This document shows positions 51,647-59,654 of a stretch of 64,000 bases of DNA, piece by piece. The notes under the pieces were generated by a model. It did no database searches and was not told the DNA's origin. It worked only from the letters and a program-made list of their open reading frames with translations. The position numbers and the translations under genes were made by a program. The stretch's first letter is position 1. The number at the start of each line of letters is the position of its first letter. The stretch comes from Burkholderiaceae bacterium (GTDB lineage: Bacteria > Pseudomonadota > Gammaproteobacteria > Burkholderiales > Burkholderiaceae_E): the NCBI GenBank assembly GCA_021166725.1, contig JAJPES010000064.1, forward strand, positions 1-64,000, written 5' to 3'.

Positions 51647-53959
51647 ATGTCGAGCATAAGATTCCAGAAGGACGAGCAAGGCGTCGTCACGCTCGTTCTC
51701 GACGCACCGGACCAGCCGGTGAACACGATGAACGCGACGTTTCGCGAAGATCTCGCCGCGATCGTCGATCGCCTCGAAGCCGAGCGCGACAGTCTGCGTG
51801 GCGTCGTTCTCACCTCGGCGAAGCGGACGTTCTTCGCCGGCGGCGATCTGCACTCTCTCCTGGCTGTCTCGCCAGCGGATGCAGCCGCCTTCTTCGATGA
51901 GATACAGGCGCTGAAGTCCTGTCTGCGCCGTCTGGAGCGACTCGGCCGGCCCGTCGTTGCCGCGATCAACGGAAGCGCGCTCGGCGGCGGGCTGGAACTT
52001 TCCCTCGCCTGCCACGCGCGGGTGTGCCTGGATGATCCCTCGATCGAACTCGGTTTTCCGGAAGTCACGCTCGGACTCATGCCGGGCGCCGGCGGCACGG
52101 TCAAACTGGTGCGCCTGCTCGGGCTGCAGCAGGCACTGCCGCTGCTCACGGAGGGGCGTCGCATCCCGCCTTCCCGCGCACTGGAACTCGGGCTCGTCGA
52201 TGCAGTCGCCCGCGATGCGGAGCGTCTGGTGGCGCTGGCGCGCGCGTGGATCGATGCCCACCCGGATGCGAGGCAGCCGTGGGACGATCCGAAACACAGA
52301 ATTCCCGGGGGCACACCTTCCAGTCCCGCAGTGGCTGCGATGCTGGCAATCGCTCCGGCCATGCTGCAGCAGAAGACCCGCGGCAACTATCCGGCACCCG
52401 AGGCGATCCTTTCGGCTGCCGTCGAGGGCGCGCAGGTCGACTTCGACACTGCCATGCGCATCGAATCGCGATACATGACGCGACTGGTCGTCGGTCCGGT
52501 GGCGAAGAACATGATCGGCACGTTGTTCTTCCAGGCCAACGAGATTCGCGGCGGGCGCAGCCGTCCGCAATCGCCCGAAAAGCGCCGCATCATGCGTGTC
52601 GGCATCGTAGGCGCGGGAATGATGGGCAGCGGCATAGCATGGGCCTGCGCGAACAGGGGCATCGACTGCGTGCTGGTCGACGTCGATGCCGCCAAGGCGC
52701 AGGCGGGCAAGGAGTACTCGGCCAAACTCCTCGCCGAACGCGTGCGCAAGGGACGAAGCTCCACGGACGATGCCGAACGCACGCTCGCCCGAATCCTGCC
52801 TTCGGACTCGGTTTCCGATCTGGGTGGATGCGAACTGGTCGTCGAGGCGGTATTCGAGAATCGCGAACTGAAGGCGAAGGTCACGCAGGCGATCGAACAG
52901 GTGGTCGGCGAGACGGCAATCGTCGCTTCGAACACGTCCACGCTGCCGATCAGCGGGCTTGCGGCGGCATCGTCGCGGCCGCAGCGCTTCGTCGGCATCC
53001 ACTTCTTCTCGCCGGTGGAGCGCATGCCGCTGGTCGAAATCATCCGCGGCGAGAAGACATCCACCGATACGTTGGCCGTCGCGTGGGACTTCGTCGCGCA
53101 ACTCGGCAAGACGCCGATCATCGTCAACGACGGACGCGGGTTCTACACGAGCCGGGTCTTCGGCACCTACGTGAACGAAGGCATGGCGCTGCTCGGCGAA
53201 GGAGTACCGGCCGCGCTGATCGAGAACACCGCGATGCAACTCGGCATGCCGGTCGGTCCGCTCGCGGTACTCGACGAAGTGTCGTTGAAGCTTGCCGACG
53301 ACGTGCTGCACCAGGAGTCGGCCGACGCCGCGGAGTCCGGTGCGCACGAGCACCGACACGGGCACGGCGATCATCGAGCGCACGCGCACGCGCACGATCA
53401 CGCGCACGGCGCTGATCATGAGCACGCGCACGGCCCCGCAGCTTCCGGCAGCACCCACGCACGCACTCCACGCCAAAGCCGGCGCATTCCCGAAACCGCC
53501 GTCTATGTCCTCGAGAAGATGGCGCACGGCTACCGGCGCCTGGGCCGAGCCTGGGGAGGCGGCTTCTACGAATACCCGATGGACGGCGAGAAGTTCCTGT
53601 GGCCGGGACTGCAGGCCTTCGAGCGCGCGAAGCGCGCCATTTCGGTGGACGACGTGCGCGACCGTTTGCTGTACGTGCAATCGCTCGAGACGATCCGTTG
53701 CATGGAAGAAGGCATCGTCGAGACGGCGCGCGACGCGAACATAGGGGCGATCTTCGGATGGGGCTTTCCGGCCTGGACCGGCGGAACGCTGCGCTTCGTC
53801 GACCACGTCGGCACGAAGCGTTTCGCCGAGCGTGCAAGCGAGCTCGCGCAAAAATACGGCGAACGTTTCGCCCCGCCCGCACTGCTCGTTGGCCACGCCA
53901 AGAGCGGCGAGTCGATCGGCCGTACTTCCACTTCCGCAGACGACGCCACAGCAGCATGA
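51647..53959 (+). CDS. FadB/FadJ-like fusion: enoyl-CoA hydratase + 3-hydroxyacyl-CoA dehydrogenase with His-rich insert
   Basis: This 770-aa bifunctional beta-oxidation enzyme has an N-terminal crotonase domain (KRTFFAGGDLHSLL, NGSALGGGLELSLACHARV, GFPEVTLGLMPGAGGTVKL) and a dehydrogenase part (RVGIVGAGMMGSGIAWACANRG near residue 320, core GAGMMGSGIAWA; SNTSTLPIS; GIHFFSPVERMPLVEI; NDGRGFYTSR). Between the two C-terminal dehydrogenase segments it carries residues 567-596, in which 13 of 30 are histidine, interspersed with Gly, Ala, Asp and Glu. I know of no such insert in FadB. ATG at 51647 follows GGAGAG. A TATGAT at 51604-51609 could be its -10. It overlaps the next gene (ATGA). It could finish degradation of pimelyl-type or fatty acyl-CoAs. 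Confidence 0.88.
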   Translation: MSSIRFQKDEQGVVTLVLDAPDQPVNTMNATFREDLAAIVDRLEAERDSLRGVVLTSAKRTFFAGGDLHSLLAVSPADAAAFFDEIQALKSCLRRLERLGRPVVAAINGSALGGGLELSLACHARVCLDDPSIELGFPEVTLGLMPGAGGTVKLVRLLGLQQALPLLTEGRRIPPSRALELGLVDAVARDAERLVALARAWIDAHPDARQPWDDPKHRIPGGTPSSPAVAAMLAIAPAMLQQKTRGNYPAPEAILSAAVEGAQVDFDTAMRIESRYMTRLVVGPVAKNMIGTLFFQANEIRGGRSRPQSPEKRRIMRVGIVGAGMMGSGIAWACANRGIDCVLVDVDAAKAQAGKEYSAKLLAERVRKGRSSTDDAERTLARILPSDSVSDLGGCELVVEAVFENRELKAKVTQAIEQVVGETAIVASNTSTLPISGLAAASSRPQRFVGIHFFSPVERMPLVEIIRGEKTSTDTLAVAWDFVAQLGKTPIIVNDGRGFYTSRVFGTYVNEGMALLGEGVPAALIENTAMQLGMPVGPLAVLDEVSLKLADDVLHQESADAAESGAHEHRHGHGDHRAHAHAHDHAHGADHEHAHGPAASGSTHARTPRQSRRIPETAVYVLEKMAHGYRRLGRAWGGGFYEYPMDGEKFLWPGLQAFERAKRAISVDDVRDRLLYVQSLETIRCMEEGIVETARDANIGAIFGWGFPAWTGGTLRFVDHVGTKRFAERASELAQKYGERFAPPALLVGHAKSGESIGRTSTSADDATAA

Positions 53960-55602
53960 CAGTCCGCGCAGAAAAACGCCTCCACGAATGGCGCGAGCCG
54001 GTGACGCCGCGCCCCGCGGCGACGATCCTGCTGTTGCGCGATTCCGCCCGGGGCCCCGAGGTGCTGATGACGCGACGCTCGTTGAATGCGAGCTTCGCCC
54101 CCGGCGCGTACGTCTTTCCGGGCGGCGTGGTCGACGTTACCGACACGATTGCACTCGACCGGGGCCTGGCCGTCGTGCGCGACGACCAGCCGCGCGAGAT
54201 CCTGTCGTACGCAACGGCTGCGATACGCGAAGCGTTCGAAGAACTCGGCGTGCTGCTCGCGCGCGGCGGCGGCGACGAACGCGAATTGGCGCGAGTCGCG
54301 GCGCAACTCGGCGAGCACCGCGACGAGAACCTGTTCGACCAGCTCGCCGCGCACGGCCTGCGACTCGCGCTCGACGAGGTGCACTGGTTCAGCCACTGGA
54401 TCACCGACCGCGACCTACCCAAGCGCTTCGACGCCCGCTTCTTCGTCGCGCGAATGCCGCAGCACCAGGAACCGGTGGCCGACGAAGGCGAGCAGTTCGA
54501 GCCGATCTGGGTGAACCCGGCCGCAGGACTCGAACGGCACGAACGCGGCGAGTTCAACATCATCTTCCCGACGATCCGCACGCTGCGCCAGCTATCGGCG
54601 TTCGGCAGCACCGACGAGATCCTCGAGCAGGCGCGCACGCAGAAGCAGGTGTGGATCTCCTGCCCGCGCGCCGGCTGGCTGCGCGGGCAGCTCGAGCGCT
54701 TCAGCGAAGACGAGCTGCCCTACGGCGAGCTCGAACTCGTCACTCCCGACGGGAGCGCCGAACACAGCCTCGACTGGCAATCGGAGCGCACAGTTCCGCT
54801 GCTGAAGCACGTTTTTCGCCTGACGGCGCCGAACCCCGGACGCATGACCGGGCCCGGGACGAACACTTACCTGATCGGCGAGCCGGGTGACTGGCTGGTC
54901 GTCGATCCCGGCCCCGACGACGCGGCGCACGTTCAACGCATCCTCGATTTCGTCGGCGACGGACTGAAGACGATCGTCTGCACGCACGGCCATCCCGATC
55001 ACCTGCCCGGCGCGCGGCCGTTGCAGCAACGGACCGGTGCTCCGATCCTCGGTCGGGCGAGCGGGGAAGGCTTCGCGAGCGAGTGGACGTTCCGGCCCGA
55101 TCGCCAACTCGAGGACGGCGAGAAACTGCACGTGGGCGACTCGACGCTGCGCGTGCTGCATACCCCGGGACACGCCGAACACCACGTCTGCCTGCTGCTC
55201 GAGGAGGACGGACTGCTGTTCTCGGGCGACCACATTCTCAACGGCTCGACTACCGTGATCGATCCTCCCGACGGCGACATGCGTGCCTATGTCGAGTCGC
55301 TCGAGCGCCTCGCGCGCGAGCCTTTCGAGTTCATCCTGCCCGCGCACGGACACGTGATCGCACGCGGCAAGACCGAAGTGGCGAGACTCATCGCGCACCG
55401 GATGGCACGCGAAGCAAAAGTGGTCGACGCGCTGCAGCGCATCGGCGCGGGCACTCTGGACAACCTCGTGCCTCTCGCCTACGACGACGTCGACCCCATC
55501 CTGTATCCGGTCGCCAAGCGCTCGCTCACAGCACATCTGCTGAAGCTGCGCGACGAGCAGCGCGCCGACGAGGACGCGGCCGGGCGCTGGCAGTTGCGCT
55601 AG
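53956..55602 (+). CDS. NUDIX–metallo-beta-lactamase fusion hydrolase
   Basis: This 548-aa protein combines an N-terminal NUDIX domain with a C-terminal LACTB2-like metallo-beta-lactamase domain. The NUDIX part has VFPGGVVDVTD (53-63) and the box residues AIREAFEELGVLL (89-101). The MBL part has TNTYLIGEPGDWLVVDPG, the metal-binding THGHPDHLPG with His344, His346, Asp348 and His349, HTPGHAEHHV and FSGDHIL. A NUDIX hydrolase paired with an MBL hydrolase in one chain after a FadB gene suggests CoA or acyl-CoA turnover (NUDT7/19-like plus thioester hydrolysis), but this is inference. ATG at 53956 overlaps the FadB stop (ATGA). Confidence 0.86.
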   Translation: MTVRAEKRLHEWREPVTPRPAATILLLRDSARGPEVLMTRRSLNASFAPGAYVFPGGVVDVTDTIALDRGLAVVRDDQPREILSYATAAIREAFEELGVLLARGGGDERELARVAAQLGEHRDENLFDQLAAHGLRLALDEVHWFSHWITDRDLPKRFDARFFVARMPQHQEPVADEGEQFEPIWVNPAAGLERHERGEFNIIFPTIRTLRQLSAFGSTDEILEQARTQKQVWISCPRAGWLRGQLERFSEDELPYGELELVTPDGSAEHSLDWQSERTVPLLKHVFRLTAPNPGRMTGPGTNTYLIGEPGDWLVVDPGPDDAAHVQRILDFVGDGLKTIVCTHGHPDHLPGARPLQQRTGAPILGRASGEGFASEWTFRPDRQLEDGEKLHVGDSTLRVLHTPGHAEHHVCLLLEEDGLLFSGDHILNGSTTVIDPPDGDMRAYVESLERLAREPFEFILPAHGHVIARGKTEVARLIAHRMAREAKVVDALQRIGAGTLDNLVPLAYDDVDPILYPVAKRSLTAHLLKLRDEQRADEDAAGRWQLR

Positions 55603-55839
55603 CAGCCGTCTTCGCCAATCGGCCCGACCGCAGTTCGTGGACCTGCGGCCGGTGCTGCGATCTTGACTTCCGCGAGCTCGCGCGGGCAGAGTCACTTGCT
55701 CGCGCTCGCCTGGAGGCGACGCGAGCCCCTGCGCAGCGGGACCCCCTGCGGCCCGGCTGCCTTCCAGCGCGTGCCGCTCGAACGAGTGGCCGGCGCGACG
55801 CCCGACAAGAACACGGAGACGAAGGGGGAAACCAGCGGC

Positions 55840-56616
55840 ATGCCGCTTTTCTGGCGTATCTGGGGCGCCGTCACGCTCGTGATCTTCGCGGTGCTGAGTC
55901 TGTTCGTAGTGCTGGCGACGATGCAGTTCAACGCAATCCACTCGACGCTCGTCGGCGAGCGATTGGTGGTGCTGGCAGACCGTACCGTGGCGCCCTTCTC
56001 CGCCGCGGTACGCCTCGGGCTCGCGTTGTCAAGCGTACGCAACGCAACCGCACTGCTGGAGCGTGCCCGCCAGACCGACGACGCGATCGTCGCGCTACAC
56101 GTGTTCGACGATGTCGGCCGCATCGTCCATTCGACGCTCTCGTCGCCGCCGGCGGCCGTCCCTGCTTTCGTTGGCCCTGCACGTGCGGCTGCCGGCGGCG
56201 ACTACTGGTATCGCCAGACGCCCGAGGGCTTCGTCGGAAGCGTCGATCTCGTCGGCGAGCGGGGACGTAGCGCCGGCGGCATCCTCGTCGTCTATTCGCC
56301 TATCGGGCACGCGACGCAGGTGCGCGCCATCTTCGCCGAGCTGATGCTTGGTGCGATAGCCGCACTCGCGCTTGCCGCCGCGCTCGCCGCAGTCTTGCTC
56401 CGCTGGGGGCTGTCGGCGATGATCCGCCGCCATCGCGCGATCGAGGCAACCGTCCGGGACTTCGAACGCGGGGCCTGGAGGGGAGCGGCCGGTCGAGCGC
56501 GAGCAAAAGCGAACGCCGAGGATGCCGACGGACTGCGCGAGGGTCTCGAGGCAGCCAGGGCCCGCTATCGCGCCGTCGGCCGGCGATTGTCGGCTGCGTC
56601 GCAAGAGACGACGTGA
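55840..56616 (+). CDS. Two-helix membrane sensor-like protein without output domain
   Basis: This 258-aa protein has a membrane helix at about residues 7-27 (LVIFAVLSLFVVLATMQF), an extracytoplasmic region of about 135 residues with a PAS/Cache-like look (DDAIVALHVFDDVGRIVHST), a second membrane helix near 168-190 and a short basic, Arg/Ala-rich cytoplasmic tail. There is no histidine kinase, GGDEF or methyl-accepting domain, so signal output must come from a partner. ATG at 55840 follows a GGGGGA ribosome-binding site; upstream sequence in frame is Arg/Pro-rich and looks non-coding. Its stop overlaps the start of the MFS fusion gene (GTGA). I do not recognise a named family. Confidence 0.72.
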   Translation: MPLFWRIWGAVTLVIFAVLSLFVVLATMQFNAIHSTLVGERLVVLADRTVAPFSAAVRLGLALSSVRNATALLERARQTDDAIVALHVFDDVGRIVHSTLSSPPAAVPAFVGPARAAAGGDYWYRQTPEGFVGSVDLVGERGRSAGGILVVYSPIGHATQVRAIFAELMLGAIAALALAAALAAVLLRWGLSAMIRRHRAIEATVRDFERGAWRGAAGRARAKANAEDADGLREGLEAARARYRAVGRRLSAASQETT

Positions 56617-58598
56617 GCAGCGCAAACGCGCAAGCCTCCTCCCACTGGTGGCGGCTGCGACTCGTCGCCCTGCTTGTCGTGCTGGTCAGCGGCACCGTGC
56701 TGACGCTGGGCGCCTTCGCCGTGGAGACCTTCGAACGTGCGGTGGCCCCCGAACTTGCAAAGCGAACGCGCCTGATCGGCGTCATCGTTCGGGCAGAACT
56801 TCAGCGTGCGTTGGAACTCGGCGTGCGCCTCGATTCGATGGCCGGGCTCGATCGGTATCTGTCCGGCACGCTGCAGAAATTCGACGAAATCGACGCAATC
56901 GCGGTGCACGACGCGGCCGGCGTTCCCGTCGCGTCGACCCGGCGGTCGGTCGTCGACGCCGACGCCGCTGCCGGGCCGGAGGCCTTCGTCGCGCAGCGCA
57001 ACAGCTATTCGCTGCCGATCGTCGACGGCAACCGCCTCGTCGGCGAGATACGCATCGAGGGCAGCGCCGGTTTCGTGCGCAGTCGACTGAGCGAAGTACT
57101 GCTCGACGTGATGACGATCGCACTGGTCGCCGTACTGCTGGCGTTGGAGTCGATCCTGATGCTCGGCGCGGCTTCGGTGACCAGGCCACTCGCACGGGTC
57201 TTTCATCTGCTCGACGCCCAGCGCCACGGCGATTTCCGGCATCGCATCGGACCGGGCGGGCCCAGCGCGCTTGTGCGCGTCGCCGAGCGGCTGAACGACC
57301 ACGCACAGGACCTCGCCGATCGATTCGCCGCCCTGCCGTCCGCGGCGCGCGCCCGTGTGCGCGAGCGCCTCGAGGCGCAGTTGGCCGTCGGCCGACCCGG
57401 CCTGCTGCGGCTGGCCGACGTGAACGACATCCGACCCGCCCTGTTCCTGTTCTCGCTGTCGACGGAAGTAGCCGTCTCGTTTCTTCCGCTGTACGCGCGC
57501 TCGCTGGACCGACCGGCCTGGCTCGCACCCGACCTGGCGGCCGCAGCGCCGCTGGTCGCCTACCTCTTGGCAGTAGGGCTGCTCACGCCCTTCGCCGGCA
57601 GGCTCGCACGCCGCTTCGGCGCGCGGCGCCTGTTCCTGCTGTCGGTTCCGCCCACCGTACTGAGCCTGGCGGCGCTGGCCCAGGCGAGCCACGTGGTCGA
57701 GATCACCTTCTGGCGTGGCGTCATGGCCGTCTTCTACGCAACGGCGACGATCGCCTGCCAGGAATACGCGCTGCGCGCCAGCGCAGACAGCGGCAGCGCT
57801 CGGCCGATGGGCGCGTTCGTCGCCGTGGTCTACGGCGGCGTGTTCTGCGGCGCGGCACTCGGCGGTGTCGTTGCCGGGAGTTTCGGTTTCCGGGCCGCAC
57901 TGCTCGCCGGCGCGGCGATCGCGGTGCTGTCCGGTGCACTGGGCGCCGCATTGATGAGCGGCCCGGCCGGCGACGCCGCGCGACGCACATACGACCTGCC
58001 CAGGGAAGCTCGGACCACGCGTCCCGGCGCGAAGCTGCTGGCGTTGCTGCTCGGGCTTGCCGTTCCGATGAACGTCGCCACAGCGGTGTTCGTCTGGTAT
58101 CTCACGCCACTGATGCTGACTGCCGCCGGCTCGGGGCCGGCCGAGGTGGCGCGGGTCGTCATGCTCTATTACGTGGCGATCGTGATCGTCGGCCCCGCCG
58201 CGACCGCACTGTCGGACGGCAGCACGGGACCACGAGCGCTCGCAATCGGCGGGGCGTCGCTGGCCGCCGCATCGCTGCTGTCGATGTCGCTGTGGGGCGG
58301 CTTCTGGGCCGCCGTCACCGCGACGGCCGGCCTCGGCGTCGGCCATGCGCTGATGCGTGCGCCGGTCTATGCTCTGGCGCAGCGACTCGACCCCCTCGGC
58401 ACCGCAGTCACGCCGCTACGCGTGGCGGAGCGGTTCGGCGCCATTGCCGGTCTGGGCGCCTGCGCCCTGTCCCTGCAATCCATCGGAGCCGACGCAGCAA
58501 TGCAGGCAACGGGCATCCTCGCTTGTGCCGGCCTGCTGTTCTACCTCGCGATGGAAGCAGCGGTGCGTGCACGAACGAATGCAGGGAGGACACGGTGA
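56613..58598 (+). CDS. MFS transporter fused to an N-terminal periplasmic sensor and HAMP-like linker
   Basis: This 661-aa protein is unusual. Residues 16-36 form a membrane helix, 37-155 an extracytoplasmic sensor-like region (FDEIDAIAVHDAAGVPVAST; YSLPIVDGNRLVGEIRIEG), 160-180 a second helix, and TRPLARVFHLLDAQRHGDFRHRI (core RPLARVFHLLDAQRHGDF) resembles a HAMP linker. From about residue 265 on there are roughly 12 membrane helices of the major facilitator type, with GRLARRFGARRLFLLSV as the loop 2-3 motif. The start is GTG overlapping the sensor gene stop (GTGA); the stop overlaps the binding-protein start (GTGA). An environmental signal may directly gate transport. Substrate unknown. Confidence 0.8.
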   Translation: MSSANAQASSHWWRLRLVALLVVLVSGTVLTLGAFAVETFERAVAPELAKRTRLIGVIVRAELQRALELGVRLDSMAGLDRYLSGTLQKFDEIDAIAVHDAAGVPVASTRRSVVDADAAAGPEAFVAQRNSYSLPIVDGNRLVGEIRIEGSAGFVRSRLSEVLLDVMTIALVAVLLALESILMLGAASVTRPLARVFHLLDAQRHGDFRHRIGPGGPSALVRVAERLNDHAQDLADRFAALPSAARARVRERLEAQLAVGRPGLLRLADVNDIRPALFLFSLSTEVAVSFLPLYARSLDRPAWLAPDLAAAAPLVAYLLAVGLLTPFAGRLARRFGARRLFLLSVPPTVLSLAALAQASHVVEITFWRGVMAVFYATATIACQEYALRASADSGSARPMGAFVAVVYGGVFCGAALGGVVAGSFGFRAALLAGAAIAVLSGALGAALMSGPAGDAARRTYDLPREARTTRPGAKLLALLLGLAVPMNVATAVFVWYLTPLMLTAAGSGPAEVARVVMLYYVAIVIVGPAATALSDGSTGPRALAIGGASLAAASLLSMSLWGGFWAAVTATAGLGVGHALMRAPVYALAQRLDPLGTAVTPLRVAERFGAIAGLGACALSLQSIGADAAMQATGILACAGLLFYLAMEAAVRARTNAGRTR

Positions 58599-59587
58599 AC
58601 ATACGTTGGCTGTTGGCTCCGCTGGTGGCATGCACCCTCGGCGGTCATGCCACGGCCGCAGAACCCACGGTCATGATCGTCACCTGGACGGGCTGCCATG
58701 CAGCCTGCCAGGGTGTCCAGGAGTACCTGAAAGAGCGCCGCATCGAGACGCGATTCCTGCTGCGCGACGCCAATCAGCGCAAGGACGCGTTGCCGGGCTT
58801 CCTCGCCGAGGCGAAGGCGAAGCGGGTCGACCTGATAGTCACCTACGGTACCAGCGTCACGCTCGGAATGGCGGGCAGGATCGACGAGATCGGCAAGCCC
58901 GGGCTGGCCCCCGGGATTCCAAAGGTGTTCATGATCGTGGCCGACCCGGTGGGCTCCGGCCTCGTGCGCAGCCTCGACGACCCCGGTCGCCCCGATGTGA
59001 CCGGCACCTTCAACCGAGTTCCCGAAGAAGTGAACATCGAGACGCTGCGCGCATATCGCCCCGGCTTCATGCGCCTCGGACTGCTCTACAACGCGTACGA
59101 GCGCAACTCGATGGTCAAGCGGGACGAACTGGCGGCGCTGTCGAAGGAACTGGGCTTCGAACTCGTCGCCCGCGAACTGCCGTTGGGACCGGACGGGCGT
59201 CCCGTTCCCGCGGACATCGCACCGCAGGTGCTCGAGCTGAAGCGCGCCGGCGTCGATTTCGTCTACCTCGGCTCCTCGTCCTTTCTGCGCGACAACGGCG
59301 ACCTGCTCACAGGCGCGGCCGTCGCTGCAGGCGTGCCGGTGCTCAGCCCCTACGAATCCGTCGTCCGCGACTCCGAGGCGCTCGTTTCGGTTTCCGCGCG
59401 CTACCGCGAGGTGGGTCGACTGGCGGGCGCGCAGGTCGAGAAGATCCTGCTCGGCAAGGCGCCGGCGGGTTCGCTGCCGATCGCACGAATGACGAACTTC
59501 GCCGTCGTGATCAACATGCGTGTCGCCCGCAAGCTGGGACTGTTTCCGCCGCTGGAGCTCTTGCAGGTTGCCGAGACGGTGAACTGA
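58595..59587 (+). CDS. ABC-type periplasmic substrate-binding protein (PF04392-like)
   Basis: This 330-aa protein starts with a signal peptide (MNIRWLLAPLVACTLGGHATA, here about 21 residues; core WLLAPLVACTLGG) and has the two-lobed fold of the ABC-sugar/tryptophan-binding-like family: VDLIVTYGTSVTLGMAG, VFMIVADPVGSGLV, VTGTFNRVPEEVNIETL and a C-terminal NFAVVINMRVARKLGL. No ABC permease or ATPase genes are adjacent; instead it is coupled (GTGA, strong GGGAGGA site) to the sensor–MFS fusion. It probably presents a ligand to the sensor domains or to the carrier. The ligand is not predictable. Confidence 0.84.
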   Translation: MNIRWLLAPLVACTLGGHATAAEPTVMIVTWTGCHAACQGVQEYLKERRIETRFLLRDANQRKDALPGFLAEAKAKRVDLIVTYGTSVTLGMAGRIDEIGKPGLAPGIPKVFMIVADPVGSGLVRSLDDPGRPDVTGTFNRVPEEVNIETLRAYRPGFMRLGLLYNAYERNSMVKRDELAALSKELGFELVARELPLGPDGRPVPADIAPQVLELKRAGVDFVYLGSSSFLRDNGDLLTGAAVAAGVPVLSPYESVVRDSEALVSVSARYREVGRLAGAQVEKILLGKAPAGSLPIARMTNFAVVINMRVARKLGLFPPLELLQVAETVN

Positions 59588-59609
59588 GCCGACGAATCCG
59601 GGGCGACTG

Positions 59610-59643
59610 GCGCTGGCGGGCCGCGAGGCGGACGCGCCAGCGC
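59610..59643. terminator. Hairpin between convergent binding-protein and pnp genes
   Basis: GCGCTGGCG (59610-59618) and CGCCAGCGC (59635-59643) are perfect 9-base arms with a 16-base loop, located between two convergent stop codons. There is no T-run on either strand, so it may stall or protect both mRNAs rather than act as a classic terminator. Confidence 0.45.
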
Positions 59644-59654
59644 GCCGGGTTCGC

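Noticed and set aside
49648-52386. Minus-strand frame of about 900 codons opposite the GGDEF–EAL and FadB-like genes
   Set aside because: No recognisable motif and it crosses an intergenic region between two clear plus-strand genes.
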